Assembly: GCF_000194155.1 (NCBI RefSeq)
Contig: NZ_GL877884.1
Span: 86,134 to 150,133, forward strand
DNA from: Saccharopolyspora spinosa NRRL 18395
GTDB taxonomy: Bacteria; Actinomycetota; Actinomycetes; Mycobacteriales; Pseudonocardiaceae
DNA: 64,000 bases
Direction of reading: 5' to 3'
Part shown: positions 1-8,969 of the stretch, one piece after another
Numbering within the stretch: position 1 is the first letter of the stretch
How the letters are laid out: the number at the start of each line of letters is the position of its first letter
Position numbers and translations under genes: made by a program
Notes under the pieces: model-generated
The model's database searches: none
Told to the model about the DNA's origin: nothing
Seen by the model: the letters and a program-made list of their open reading frames with translations, nothing else

Positions 1-330
1 CCGGATGAGCGAGCGCTGCTCATCAAGGGTGAGCATCCCGAATACCACGAGTCGTTGGCCGATCCGCTCTTCGAGGGCGAACTCGACGGGCACTCCCCCC
101 GGCTGCACCTGACGATGCACGAGGTGATCGCCAACCAGTTGTGGGACGACGACCCACCCGAGGTGTGGCAGGCCGCCCGGCGGCTCCGCGACCAGGGCAT
201 GAACCGGCACGACATCCTGCACAGACTCGCCGCGGTCCTCACCAAGCACATGTACCCCGTCCTGGCCAAACACGAACAGTTTGATACCGAGGCATACCGG
301 CGGGCCCTCAACGAACTGCACCGCGAGTAG
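1..330 (+). CDS. DUF1841-like protein, C-terminal part
   Basis: The reading frame is open to the first base of the window, so the start of the gene lies outside. The visible 109 residues include a segment reading HLTMHEVIANQLWDDDPPE followed by a helical stretch with a conserved HD and HRL. This resembles the DUF1841 family, whose function is unknown. The stop TAG lies 11 bp before the GTG of the next gene, so the two are probably co-transcribed. No catalytic site is evident. Confidence 0.6.
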   Translation, partial: PDERALLIKGEHPEYHESLADPLFEGELDGHSPRLHLTMHEVIANQLWDDDPPEVWQAARRLRDQGMNRHDILHRLAAVLTKHMYPVLAKHEQFDTEAYRRALNELHRE

Positions 331-340
331 CCTCCGCACG

Positions 341-1648
341 GTGAACGACGTCCTTGAACATCACGTTCGGCCGACCGAGCAGGATGCTCAGCTGAACCTG
401 CGGGCGGTGCTGGAATTGTGCGCGGCCGGCGAGGTGCGGTGCAGTGAGAAGACCGGCCGGCCGTCGGCGGCGACCATCCGGACGGTGAGCTCGCGCCTGG
501 TGAGCGGCGATTTCTATCCGGACGAGCCGATCGCGGCGTTCGCGTGGCCCTTGTTGCTGCAGGCGGGCGGGTTGGCCAGGATCGATGGTGGGCGGCTGCG
601 GTTGACCCCGAAAGGCCGTGCCGCGTTGGCCGCTCCAGCGGCTGAGGTCATCCGGGCATTGTGGCAGCGGTGGTTGACACACGCGGTGATCGACGAGTTC
701 AGCCGGATCGAGGAGATCAAGGGCCAGCGGATCAAGAACGTGATCAGTGCTGCCAAGCCTCGCCGGCAGGTCGTCGCCAGAGCGCTGGCCGGCTGCCCGG
801 TGGACGAGTGGATCGGTGTGGACGGCCTCTTCACCACGATGCGGCGGGCACGCCTGAATCCCAGCGTCGCCCGCAATGACATGGCGTTGTGGAAGCTGTA
901 CCTCGTCGATCCGCAGTACGGCAGCCTCGGCTACGACGGTTTCCACCGATGGGAGATCCTGGAAGGCCGCTACACGCTGGCCGTGCTGTTCGAGTACGCG
1001 GGCACGCTGGGCCTGATCGATCTCGAGTACGTGCATCCCGACGGCGAGCGGGACGACTTCCGGGACAACTGGGGCGCGGACGAGTTGGACGCCCTGAGCC
1101 GCTACGACGGGCTACAGGCGATCCGGCTCAACGCTTTGGGCTGCTTCGCCCTTGGCCTCGCGGATACCTACCAGCCGCCGGCCGCCACCGGTCAGGAGCG
1201 CGGGCTGAAAATCCTACCGAACCTTGACGTGGTGGTCACCGGCTCGCTGGTGCCGGGTGACGAGCTTTTGCTGTCGGCGTATGCCGAACGGACCGCGGAC
1301 CGGGTGTGGACGATCTCGTCCACGAGCCTGCTGGCCGCCCTCGACACCGGACGCGAACTAGCCGAGTTCACCGCCTTCCTGGCCGACCGTGCCGAAAATG
1401 AGGTACCCGGCACGCTGGATGCCCTCGTCGACGACATCAGCCGTCGTACCGCACAGTTGACCGACCTCGGGCACGTCCGCATGATCGAATGCGCCGACTC
1501 GGCGTTGGCGACGCTCATCGCCCGCGACCGGGCAACACGCTCCCTCTGCCGGCTCGTCGGTGAACGCCATCTCGCCGTTCCGCTCGACACGGAGTTGAAG
1601 TTCCGCGTGGCCGTGCGGAAGCTTGGCTACGTCATGCCCACATCCTGA
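341..1648 (+). CDS. helicase-associated domain protein (XPB/Ssl2-like winged-helix type)
   Basis: A 435-residue protein if translation starts at the GTG shown; an ATG 60 bp upstream would overlap the preceding gene and looks less likely. The C-terminal third (LVDDISRRTAQLTDLGHVRM, then a short beta/alpha segment ending near KFRVAVRKLGYV) resembles the Helicase_C_3/XPB-like helicase-associated winged helix found in actinobacterial proteins. No Walker motifs are present, so it is not itself a helicase. The N-terminal part is uncharacterised. The role is unknown; DNA binding is an inference from the fold. Confidence 0.5.
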   Translation: MNDVLEHHVRPTEQDAQLNLRAVLELCAAGEVRCSEKTGRPSAATIRTVSSRLVSGDFYPDEPIAAFAWPLLLQAGGLARIDGGRLRLTPKGRAALAAPAAEVIRALWQRWLTHAVIDEFSRIEEIKGQRIKNVISAAKPRRQVVARALAGCPVDEWIGVDGLFTTMRRARLNPSVARNDMALWKLYLVDPQYGSLGYDGFHRWEILEGRYTLAVLFEYAGTLGLIDLEYVHPDGERDDFRDNWGADELDALSRYDGLQAIRLNALGCFALGLADTYQPPAATGQERGLKILPNLDVVVTGSLVPGDELLLSAYAERTADRVWTISSTSLLAALDTGRELAEFTAFLADRAENEVPGTLDALVDDISRRTAQLTDLGHVRMIECADSALATLIARDRATRSLCRLVGERHLAVPLDTELKFRVAVRKLGYVMPTS

Positions 1649-1784
1649 CCTCGCGTGGGAAGGGAAAGCCGAGGCTGAGAGGTAGCGGGCGGGCGTTTGG
1701 TCAGAAAACAGGCCAGGACGCCTGGAGAACGCCGAAACTGTTCGTCGTCGTTCTCGTGAATCGGGTATCCGAGAAGCCTGCGCT

Positions 1785-1935
1785 GGCGGGACTCTCGGCC
1801 GCGCCAAGATCGGGTACCTCAACCACATCGACCACTCCGAAGGCCGGGTGATTCGCACCATCGTCGTCGATGATGGTGCGGGCACCCTTCGTCCAACTCG
1901 CCTTCGAGCTTTACGACACCGGGACTGCACGCGCA
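1785..1935 (+). pseudogene. remnant of a large serine recombinase
   Basis: The forward strand encodes GGTLGRAKIGYLN and then RVIRTIVVDD in one frame, and RAPFVQLAFELYDTGT in another. Together these read like the recombinase domain just after the catalytic domain of large serine integrases. At least one frameshift separates the two parts and both ends are missing. The remnant sits 150 bp from a tRNA gene, a usual target for integrating elements, so it probably marks an old lost element. Confidence 0.5.
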
Positions 1936-1987
1936 GCGATCAACACCTCACACCGCACACTCCATTCCGGACCCGAGGCGACAAAAA

Positions 1988-2018
1988 GGCCACCCGCAAA
2001 AGCGGGTGGCCCGTTTTT
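1988..2018 (-). terminator. Rho-independent terminator after tRNA-Ala
   Basis: A perfect 10-bp stem (GGCCACCCGC with GCGGGTGGCC) closes a 4-base loop. It is followed by a T run on both strands, so it can act in both directions. It lies 67 bp downstream of the 3' end of the reverse-strand tRNA-Ala gene. Confidence 0.75.
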
Positions 2019-2085
2019 CGCCTTCCGGCGTCGCGGTCCTACTCCAATGCCCTTCAATCAGGCACATGTCTCAGTAGTCCATCTG

Positions 2086-2161
2086 TGGTGGAGCTGAGGG
2101 GAATCGAACCCCTGACCTTCTCGATGCGAACGAGACGCGCTACCAACTGCGCTACAGCCCC
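2086..2161 (-). tRNA. tRNA-Ala (anticodon CGC)
   Basis: The reverse strand folds into a full cloverleaf of 76 nt including an encoded CCA. The acceptor stem has the G3:U70 wobble pair that identifies tRNA-Ala. The anticodon stem TCTCG/CGAGA encloses loop TTCGCAT, giving anticodon CGC for codon GCG. The T-arm reads GGGGTTCGATTCCCC. Confidence 0.95.
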
Positions 2162-2235
2162 TTGTTGAGTGCTGACAAAAGCTTAGCAAGGCCCGAAATC
2201 AGCTTTCGCAGCACCCCCCTCTTGGGGATTCCGGG

Positions 2236-3006
2236 CTATTCGCCGGAGGCTCGCCGGTAGGGCTCCCAGGTACGTTCGTCCAGCTCATCGAACATGGGGT
2301 CCTCGTCGTCGATCTCCACTCGGACGGCGCGCGCGGCTGGCCTGCCGTCGTCGGGCCGCCCGGTTTCGTCGTCGCGGTCCTCATCGTGCTCGTAGACGGG
2401 CTGATCGTCGATGTCGACGTAGTCGTCGTAGTCGTCGATCTCGTCGTGCTCGCCGGACATCCGGGCCAGACGACGGCTGCGGATGTCCTCTTCGATGCGG
2501 ACCTGGCGGCGCAGGTATGTGAGGTAACCCACGACGACGAGGTCGGTGGCGCCGTGCAGCCACCACATGACCGGCCACACCAGGGCACCCAGCAGCGCCG
2601 TGGTCACCGCCACGAGCAGCATGACGAGCACGATGCGCTGCCGTCGGGCGTACTTGGCGCGGGCGGCCAGCGCTGCGGCTTCCGGGTCGAATCCGCCGCG
2701 TCCGGGCCGGTAGCGGCGGCCCGCCCGGACGTCGTCGCTGTGCACCCGTCGCCACGAGCCGTCGGCGTCGTTCTCCTCGATGGCGTTGTCAAGGTCGGTG
2801 TCAGGCATCCCGAGCGCCTCCTCCACCTCGTGGGTTGTCGCGGCTCCGGGGGTCGCCGGGCGCCGTCCGCTGCCTCGCCGCACGACTCGTGCGGCCAATG
2901 CGGAGTCGGTGGTCTTGGAAACTTCCTGGCGGCGGCGGGCGAACATCGGAACCAGCACCACCAGCCACGCCGCTGCCAGCGCAGCGAATATCAATGAACT
3001 GGGCAT
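2236..3006 (-). CDS. glpR: GlpR/SepX, membrane receptor of the gephyrin-like protein Glp
   Basis: A 256-residue protein starting at MPSSLIFAALAAAWLVVLVP; the ATG at 3006 is chosen because it directly precedes this first membrane segment. The N-terminal helix is followed by a basic SALAARVVRR segment, a disordered stretch, two more closely spaced hydrophobic segments, and an acidic low-complexity C-terminus rich in D and E. This matches the actinobacterial GlpR family, called SepX in Streptomyces, a divisome-associated membrane protein. The glp gene is encoded just upstream, as expected for the pair. Confidence 0.8.
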   Translation of the reverse strand: MPSSLIFAALAAAWLVVLVPMFARRRQEVSKTTDSALAARVVRRGSGRRPATPGAATTHEVEEALGMPDTDLDNAIEENDADGSWRRVHSDDVRAGRRYRPGRGGFDPEAAALAARAKYARRQRIVLVMLLVAVTTALLGALVWPVMWWLHGATDLVVVGYLTYLRRQVRIEEDIRSRRLARMSGEHDEIDDYDDYVDIDDQPVYEHDEDRDDETGRPDDGRPAARAVRVEIDDEDPMFDELDERTWEPYRRASGE

Positions 3007-3275
3007 GCCCCGCCACCTCCCCCTGGCCACCGGCAGCACACAAGTCTGCGATCGCCACGCTAACCACATCAGTCACTTCTGTCTCGGAGCCACGCCGAGC
3101 CACATCGGTTCCCCGGGAACAAGAAAACCGCACGTTCAGAGCAGTCGGCGGCAACATCGACATCGGCGTGTCGGTTTCCATACCGCCGAATGGCGAGAGA
3201 TCTGCCGCCGTTCGATGCCTTTTCGGCCGCCCCGGCCCCGGTCAGCGGTGACGGTGCGTGATCAAGGTCTCGGCG

Positions 3276-3941
3276 TCATGGCCGGCTCGCACCGCCGGTC
3301 CTGATCAGCCTGCTCACCGCGCCGTCCGGGATCTCCTCGGCGGTCAGGGCGTACACGTAGTGGTCCCGCCAGGTGCCGGCCACGTCCAGGTAGCGGCGGA
3401 ACAGCCCTTCGCGGCGGAAGGCGGATTTCTCCAACACCCGCACGCTCGCCTGGTTCTCGGGCCGCACGGTGGCCTCCAGCCGGTGCAGCCCGACCGGGCC
3501 GAAGCAGTGGTCCACCGCCATCGCGACGGCCGCCGTGGCGACCCCGCCGCCGGCCAGGCGCGCGGCCACCCAGTAGCCGATCCACCCGGAGCGCAGCGCG
3601 CCGCGCACGATGTTGCCGACGGTCAGCTGCCCCGCGAACTCGCCGTCGACGGTGATGGTGAACGGCAGCGCCTGGCCGCGTCGGGCCATCCCGCGCAACG
3701 CGCTCCACTGCGCGGGCCAGGCCATCAGCGCATTGCGCTCTTGCCAACCGCCGACCGCGGTGGGCTCCCACTTCTGCAGGTAGGTGCGGTCTTGCAGCCT
3801 CGTCCGGCTCCAGGCCGAGCCGTCGCGCAGCCGCGGCGGGCGCAGCGCGACGGGGCCGCGCTCCGTGATCAGCGGGCCGAGGCGCGCTGGCCAGCCGGGG
3901 TGGCGGCCGATCGGGAACCCATCGGCGTCGGCGGGCTGCAT
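3276..3941 (-). CDS. rimJ: RimJ-type GNAT N-acetyltransferase
   Basis: A 221-residue GNAT protein. The segment GYWVAARLAGGGVATAAVAM carries the acetyl-CoA-binding region, and LHRLEATVRPENQASVRVLEK is the typical last part of the RimJ/RimL (ribosomal-protein alanine acetyltransferase) fold. The gene begins 7 bp after the stop of glp and keeps the mycobacterial order galU-moeA1-rimJ. The physiological acceptor cannot be told from sequence. Confidence 0.8.
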   Translation of the reverse strand: MQPADADGFPIGRHPGWPARLGPLITERGPVALRPPRLRDGSAWSRTRLQDRTYLQKWEPTAVGGWQERNALMAWPAQWSALRGMARRGQALPFTITVDGEFAGQLTVGNIVRGALRSGWIGYWVAARLAGGGVATAAVAMAVDHCFGPVGLHRLEATVRPENQASVRVLEKSAFRREGLFRRYLDVAGTWRDHYVYALTAEEIPDGAVSRLIRTGGASRP

Positions 3942-3948
3942 CGGTGGC

Positions 3949-5172
3949 TCACGCGCGCTGCGAGAGGAACCGGACCTGCACGTCCTCGCCGGCCGCGACG
4001 TCGGTGGTGTCCTCGTCGACCACCACCAGGCAGTTGGCCTCGGCCAACGACGCGAGCAGATGCGATCCCGAGTTGCCCAGGGGCTGCACCAGGTAGGAGC
4101 CGTTCTTCGGGTCGCGCATCAACTGGCCGCGGAGGAAGCCGCGACGCCCCTTGATGGAGGTGATCGGGGTGAGCAGTTCGGCCGACACGGTGCGCCGGTG
4201 CGGGTTGAGCTTGCCGAGCGCGGCGCGGACCAGCGGCCGCACCAGCACCTCGAAGGCGACCAGCGCGCTCACCGGGTTGCTGGGCAGCACGAAAGTGGGG
4301 ATCTCGTCCGGACCAAGCCGCCCGAAGCCCTGCACCGATCCGGGCTGCATGGCCACCCGGGTCACGTCGAGCTCCCCGAGGTCGGCGAGGGCCGCCCGGA
4401 CTTCGTTGCCCGCCGCGCCGCCGGCACCACCAGCGATCACCACGACCTCCGACAGCAGCAGCCGCCCCTCGACGACCTCGCGCAGCCGGCGCGGGTCGCT
4501 GTTGACGATGCCGACGCGGGTGACCTCGGCCCCGGCGTCCCGCGCGGCGGCGGCCAGCGCGTAGGAGTTGACGTCGTAGACCTGGCCCTGGCCGGGCGTG
4601 CGGTCGACGTCCACGAGTTCGTCGCCCACGGAGATCACCGACACCCGCGGCCGGGGGTGCACCAGGACCTTGTTGCGGCCCACCGCCGCGAGCAGCCCGA
4701 CCTGCGCCGCACCGATGGGTGCGCCGCGGCGCACCGCGACGTCGCCGGTCTGCACGTCCTCGCCGGTGCGGCGGACGAACGCCGCCGATGGCACCGGCTG
4801 CCGGACCGTGACCTTGGCGGGGTGCTCGTCGGTGTAGGCCAGCGGCACGACCGCGTCGGCCAGCGTCGGCAGCGGCGCACCGGTGACAACCCGCACCGCC
4901 TGCCCCGGTTGCAACCGGCGCGGCTGCCGCGATCCGACCGGGATCTCCCCGACGACCGGCAGCACCGTCGACTCGCCGACGGCCGTCTGTACGTCGACGC
5001 TGCGCACCGCGTAACCGTCCACCGCGGCCTGGTCGAACCCGGGCAGCGCCTGCTCGGCGACGACCTCTTCGGCGCACAGCAGGCCTTGAGCCTCGGAGAT
5101 CGCCACCCGCACGGGCGCGGGCCGGACGGCGGCTGTCAGTACTCGCGCGAGCTGCTCGTCCACTGATCTCAT
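3949..5172 (-). CDS. glp: Gephyrin-like molybdotransferase Glp (MoeA family)
   Basis: A 407-residue MoeA-family protein with the start at MRSVDEQLARVL; an upstream extension of the open frame lacks coding character and overlaps galU. The usual domains are visible: an N-terminal MoeA linker and insertion with FDQAAVDGYAVRSVD, the MPT-binding domain with the SVGDELVD segment and an AGGAGGAAGNEV loop, and a C-terminal beta domain. MoeA proteins insert molybdate into the adenylylated cofactor. In actinobacteria this paralogue also partners GlpR/SepX at the division site, which the neighbouring gene supports. Confidence 0.85.
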   Translation of the reverse strand: MRSVDEQLARVLTAAVRPAPVRVAISEAQGLLCAEEVVAEQALPGFDQAAVDGYAVRSVDVQTAVGESTVLPVVGEIPVGSRQPRRLQPGQAVRVVTGAPLPTLADAVVPLAYTDEHPAKVTVRQPVPSAAFVRRTGEDVQTGDVAVRRGAPIGAAQVGLLAAVGRNKVLVHPRPRVSVISVGDELVDVDRTPGQGQVYDVNSYALAAAARDAGAEVTRVGIVNSDPRRLREVVEGRLLLSEVVVIAGGAGGAAGNEVRAALADLGELDVTRVAMQPGSVQGFGRLGPDEIPTFVLPSNPVSALVAFEVLVRPLVRAALGKLNPHRRTVSAELLTPITSIKGRRGFLRGQLMRDPKNGSYLVQPLGNSGSHLLASLAEANCLVVVDEDTTDVAAGEDVQVRFLSQRA

Positions 5173-5218
5173 GGCTGTCGACCTCTTCCCGCGTGCCCGA
5201 GCCGTGGTCGGCGCGGTG

Positions 5219-6121
5219 TTAGCTCCTGCTGATCCGTTCGACGAGCCAGTTTCGCAGTTCCGGCCCGTATTCGGGATCCTCCAGCGCGAAGTCCACCGCA
5301 GCTTTGAGGAAACCGCCAGGATTTCCGAGGTCGTGTCGCCCACCTCGATGGACCACTACGTGCACCGGGTGTCCTTCAGAGATCAACAACGCTACGGCAT
5401 CGGTGAGCTGGAGTTCACCTCCGGCACCGGGCTCGATGCGCTTGAGCGCGTCGAAGACGGCGCGATCCAGCAGGTAGCGACCGGCGGCGGCCAGGGTGGA
5501 CGGGGCCTCGTCCGGCGCTGGCTTCTCGACCATGCCGCGGACCCGCTTGACATCGTCGTCATCGGTGTCGGTGACGTCGAAGACGCCGTAAGCGGAGATC
5601 TGCTCGCGCGGCACGTCGAATGCGCACAGCACGCTGCCGCCATAGCGGGCGCGCACCTCGGCCATCCGCGTGAGCACGCCGTGCGGCAGCACCAGGTCGT
5701 CGGGCAGCAGCACGGCAACCGCGTCGTCGGCGTCGGTCAGGTTCGGTTCGGCGCAGCCCACGGCGTGCCCCAGTCCGAGGGCTCGCTCCTGCAACGCGGT
5801 CTCCGCAGCGATCAGGGCGGGCCCACGGCGGACCTTTTCGAGCAGTGCGGCCTTGCCGCGGTCCTTGAGCGTCTGCTCCAGCTCGGGTTGCGGCTGGAAG
5901 TACTCGGTGACCGCCCGCTTGTCCGGCGAGGTAACGATGATCAGGCGCTGCGCGCCCGCTTCGGCGGCCTCGGTGGCCACCAGTTCGATCCCGGGGGTGT
6001 CGACGACCGGGAGCAACTCCTTCGGCACCGCCTTCGTGGTCGGCAGGAATCGGGTTCCCAGGCCTGCGGCGGGCACGATGGCGGTCCGGAACGCTGTGGG
6101 CGTGCTCGTCGGGCTGCTCAT
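5219..6121 (-). CDS. galU: UTP--glucose-1-phosphate uridylyltransferase
   Basis: A 300-residue protein of normal GalU length. The nucleotide-binding signature AAGLGTRFLPTTKAVPKELL lies at residues 18-37, with the E-I-Q/L-T-D motif (GGELQLTDAV) and the VEKP motif later. It makes UDP-glucose from UTP and glucose-1-phosphate for wall and glycan synthesis. It lies head-to-head with the cyclo-ligase gene, with only 37 bp between the starts, so the promoters must overlap. Confidence 0.92.
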   Translation of the reverse strand: MSSPTSTPTAFRTAIVPAAGLGTRFLPTTKAVPKELLPVVDTPGIELVATEAAEAGAQRLIIVTSPDKRAVTEYFQPQPELEQTLKDRGKAALLEKVRRGPALIAAETALQERALGLGHAVGCAEPNLTDADDAVAVLLPDDLVLPHGVLTRMAEVRARYGGSVLCAFDVPREQISAYGVFDVTDTDDDDVKRVRGMVEKPAPDEAPSTLAAAGRYLLDRAVFDALKRIEPGAGGELQLTDAVALLISEGHPVHVVVHRGGRHDLGNPGGFLKAAVDFALEDPEYGPELRNWLVERISRS

Positions 6122-6158
6122 GGCCAGGGAGCCTATCGGGCATCCCTAGAGTGGACCT

Positions 6159-6755
6159 GTGAGCTCACTGGACGAATCGTTTACGACCAAGTCCGAGTGG
6201 CGCCGCGCGTTGCTGGAACAGCGCGGGGGCGTCGCCGAGGACACGCGGTCCGCCGAAGCAGGGGCGCTGCAGGAGGCGTTGCTGCGGTGGCTGGACGGCC
6301 GACCGGTGCGGACGGTGGCGGCGTACGTCCCGGTGGGCGGCGAGCCGGGGTCGCCGGGTGTGCTCGACGCGCTGCTCGACGCCGGGCTGCGGGTGCTGCT
6401 GCCGGTCGTGGTCCGCGGTGGCCCACTGGAATGGGCGGAGTTCACCGGCCCGGACTCGCTGCGCCCCGCCGGGTTCGGCCTGCTCGAACCGGCCGGTGAC
6501 CGGCTGGGGACCGCAGCGATCGGGCAGGCCGACGCGCTGCTGGTGCCTGCGCTGGCCGTGGACCACCGGGGCGTTCGGTTGGGGCGCGGTGCCGGTTACT
6601 ACGACCGGTCGCTGCCGATGGCCGCGCCGAACGCGCCGCGGATCGGTGTCGTCCGGGACGGCGAATTCGTCGCCGAACTACCCGGGGAGCCGCACGATGT
6701 GCGGATGACCGGGGTATTGACACCCGGCCGTGGGGTGGTTCCCCTACCCATGTGA
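6159..6755 (+). CDS. 5-formyltetrahydrofolate cyclo-ligase
   Basis: A 198-residue protein starting at GTG. It ends with the family motifs LLVPALAVDHRGVRLGRGAG followed by YYDRSL, which form the ATP/folate site. The enzyme converts 5-formyl-THF to 5,10-methenyl-THF with ATP. Its position beside galU and an fmdB-type gene matches the conserved mycobacterial order. Confidence 0.88.
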   Translation: MSSLDESFTTKSEWRRALLEQRGGVAEDTRSAEAGALQEALLRWLDGRPVRTVAAYVPVGGEPGSPGVLDALLDAGLRVLLPVVVRGGPLEWAEFTGPDSLRPAGFGLLEPAGDRLGTAAIGQADALLVPALAVDHRGVRLGRGAGYYDRSLPMAAPNAPRIGVVRDGEFVAELPGEPHDVRMTGVLTPGRGVVPLPM

Positions 6756-6853
6756 CATAGGAGTGTTTGCACCGGACACCCTACGTGACGCATTATCGTA
6801 TTTAGCACTCCCGCAGTTCGAGTGCCAAGACGAGATGTCGGAGGTTCACGGCC

Positions 6854-7156
6854 GTGCCCACATACCAGTACGCCTGCACCGAATGTGATCACCAGTTCGA
6901 GACGGTGCAGTCGTTCAGTGAGGACTCCCTCACCGAGTGCCCGAAGTGCACCGGCCGACTCCGCAAGCTGTTCAACGCCGTGGGGATCGTGTTCAAGGGC
7001 TCGGGCTTCTACCGCACCGACAACCGGTCGTCGAACTCGTCGTCCAGCTCGACCAGCAGCAGCTCCTCCTCGTCGAACGGCAGCAGTTCGTCGTCCGAGT
7101 CGAGCTCGTCCGCTTCGAGCAGCAACTCCTCGACCACCACGGCCGCCGCTTCCTGA
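6854..7156 (+). CDS. FmdB-type zinc-ribbon protein with serine-rich tail
   Basis: A 100-residue protein starting at GTG. The N-terminal 55 residues hold two CxxC knuckles (CTEC at 9-12, CPKC at 29-32) of the FmdB putative regulatory family. After residue 57 the chain is almost pure Ser with some Asn and Thr, as in mycobacterial serine-rich homologues next to the same cyclo-ligase gene. The function of the family is not established. Confidence 0.85.
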   Translation: MPTYQYACTECDHQFETVQSFSEDSLTECPKCTGRLRKLFNAVGIVFKGSGFYRTDNRSSNSSSSSTSSSSSSSNGSSSSSESSSSASSSNSSTTTAAAS

Positions 7157-7170
7157 TCTCCGCCGCCAGT

Positions 7171-7204
7171 TCGCCGACCGCAGCCGACGCGGTCGGCGAT
7201 TTCG
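7171..7204 (+). terminator. terminator-like hairpin after the FmdB gene
   Basis: A perfect 10-bp stem (TCGCCGACCG with CGGTCGGCGA) with a 9-base loop is followed by a short T run. It lies 15 bp after the stop codon of the upstream gene. Confidence 0.55.
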
Positions 7205-7368
7205 TGTGCGCGCCGAGCGATCCTCCCCGTCCGTGGGAAATTCGTCCGGGTGAGCCGAGTTGTCCACAAGGGACCGGTCTGTCCACAGATTTCCGCTCCC
7301 CCCTCCCGCCCCGGCGCGCAGCTCCCTAGCTTCGGAGGTCGTCAACGACCGCGACTGGGGAGTGGACC

Positions 7369-8019
7369 ATGTCTTCGGAAGACCGCCTCAACTCGACAGC
7401 GCTGCACCGGATCGGCGCGCTTTTCCCCGCCCGACGGGGTTTTCGCCTGCACACCCTGCGCAGGCTGACCGCCGTAGCGCTACTGCTGCTCGCCGCTGGG
7501 CTCGCAGTGCAGCCAGGCCACGGGCCGCTGGATTCGCGCGTCGGGGTGCTTGTCGCCGCGCGCGATCTGCCGCCCGGTCGGGTCCTGTCGAAGGCCGACG
7601 TGGCGCGCCGCGAGCTGCCCGCCGACCTGGTGCCGGACGGCGCGTTGCGGGACGTTGCGGCCGCCGAGGGGCGGGTGCTCGGCACCGCCGCGCGCAGCGG
7701 GGAGCCGCTGACCGACGTCCGGTTCGACGGTCCGCTGGTGGCCTCCGGCGACGCCGGGACCGCGTCCGCACCGGTCCGCCTCGCCGACCCGGAAGTGGCC
7801 GACTTCCTGGTGCCCGGCAGACGAGTCGACCTCGTCACAACATCCACTCGATCGGATCACGCTTCAGTGCTCGCCGAGAACGTCCGAGTGGTCGCCGTGC
7901 AAGCCCCGAAGGGCCGCAACGACCAGGGCAGACTCATCTTCGTGGGACTACCCGAAAACACCGCCGCGGCGGTTGCCGCGGCATCCCTGCTCCAGTCGGT
8001 CACCGTTACGCTCCGCTGA
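7369..8019 (+). CDS. SAF-domain protein (CpaB/RcpC-like)
   Basis: A 216-residue protein with one membrane segment near residues 30-48 (RLTAVALLLLAAGLAV). The SAF domain starts with VGVLVAARDLPPGRVLSKAD. The remainder has the RcpC/CpaB-like C-terminal region (FLVPGRRVDLV, then VLAENVRVVAV). CpaB proteins assist Flp-pilus secretin assembly, but no tad/flp genes are nearby, so the role here is open. In other actinobacteria a similar gene is often beside fmdB and mscL, as here. Confidence 0.75.
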   Translation: MSSEDRLNSTALHRIGALFPARRGFRLHTLRRLTAVALLLLAAGLAVQPGHGPLDSRVGVLVAARDLPPGRVLSKADVARRELPADLVPDGALRDVAAAEGRVLGTAARSGEPLTDVRFDGPLVASGDAGTASAPVRLADPEVADFLVPGRRVDLVTTSTRSDHASVLAENVRVVAVQAPKGRNDQGRLIFVGLPENTAAAVAAASLLQSVTVTLR

Positions 8020-8142
8020 GTGCGCGTCGCGCGCCGGTCCTCTGTCGATTCGGCGCATCATCCATCCGGGATTCGCGCGTCGCACCCATCGATCGATCCG
8101 GGCTCGTCCGGACCACCCATGATTTGGAGAGGAGCTCCCAGC

Positions 8143-8604
8143 GTGCTCAAGGGCTTCAAGGACTTCCTGATGCGCGGGAACGTCATCGACCTCGCAGTCG
8201 CGGTGGTCGTCGGCAGCGCGTTCACCGCGCTGGTCACGTCCTTCACCACCAGCATCCTCAAGCCGATCATCGCCGCCACCGGGGGCGGCAACGTCACCGG
8301 CCTGACCATCCAGCTGCGCGACGGCAACGAGGCCTCGATCATCGACTTCGCCGCGATGATCAACGCGGTGATCACGTTCTTCATCACGGCGGCGGTCGTC
8401 TACTTCCTGTTCGTGCTGCCGATGAAGAAGATCTCGGAACGCCGCAAGAAGGGCAAGGAAGAAGGCCAGGCCGAGCCGACCGACGTCGAGCTGCTGCTGG
8501 AAATCCGCGACCTGCTGCGCCGGGAGCAGGGCCTCCCGCAGGTCAAGGGCCTCGCCGCCGAAGCCAAGAAGGCGAGCGTCTCGGGCGACGGCCAGCAGAA
8601 GTGA
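8143..8604 (+). CDS. mscL: Large-conductance mechanosensitive channel MscL
   Basis: A 153-residue protein. The GTG at 8143 is chosen because a GGAGAGGAG ribosome-binding site lies just upstream; an in-frame ATG at 8119 would place that site inside the gene. The N-terminus FKDFLMRGNVIDLAVAVVVG is the S1 helix plus TM1 gate of MscL, and TM2 is AAMINAVITFFITAAVVYF. The channel opens on membrane tension to release solutes during hypo-osmotic shock. Confidence 0.93.
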   Translation: MLKGFKDFLMRGNVIDLAVAVVVGSAFTALVTSFTTSILKPIIAATGGGNVTGLTIQLRDGNEASIIDFAAMINAVITFFITAAVVYFLFVLPMKKISERRKKGKEEGQAEPTDVELLLEIRDLLRREQGLPQVKGLAAEAKKASVSGDGQQK

Positions 8605-8633
8605 GCATCGCCGCCTGCTGAGGCCACCGAGCG

Positions 8634-8840
8634 TCAGCGGGCGTCGTGGTGCGGTGGGCGGTTCTCCCGGTACCAGCGTTCGTCGTCACCCGCGGTAGTC
8701 CGGTCCGGGCGGTCGTCGGAAGTGGTCTCGGGCAGAACGTCGCCGAAGATCTCGGCGAGCCTGCGCCGCCGCTCCCGTTCGGCCGGGTCGGTGGTTCTGC
8801 CTCGGTCGTTCGCGGTCACACCTCCATCGTCCCCCATCAC
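8634..8840 (-). CDS. conserved small actinobacterial protein, unknown function
   Basis: A 68-residue charged protein (an ATG one codon in is the alternative start). It has a conserved-looking core ERRRRLAEIFGDVLPETTSD and an ending with WYRENRPPHH, a pattern I recognise from small actinobacterial proteins without assigned function. No membrane segment or metal site is seen. It is convergent with mscL. Confidence 0.6.
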   Translation of the reverse strand: MMGDDGGVTANDRGRTTDPAERERRRRLAEIFGDVLPETTSDDRPDRTTAGDDERWYRENRPPHHDAR

Positions 8841-8969
8841 GATGAGCGGTTAGGAGCATCGCACGGTCATCGCTGTGATGTCGGCTACAGTGAATGTTGT
8901 TGCAGGTAAATGCCGCGGGAGCGGCGCCGGGCGTGGCTCACCGGGTGTCGAAGCCACGGGAGGCAAAAG

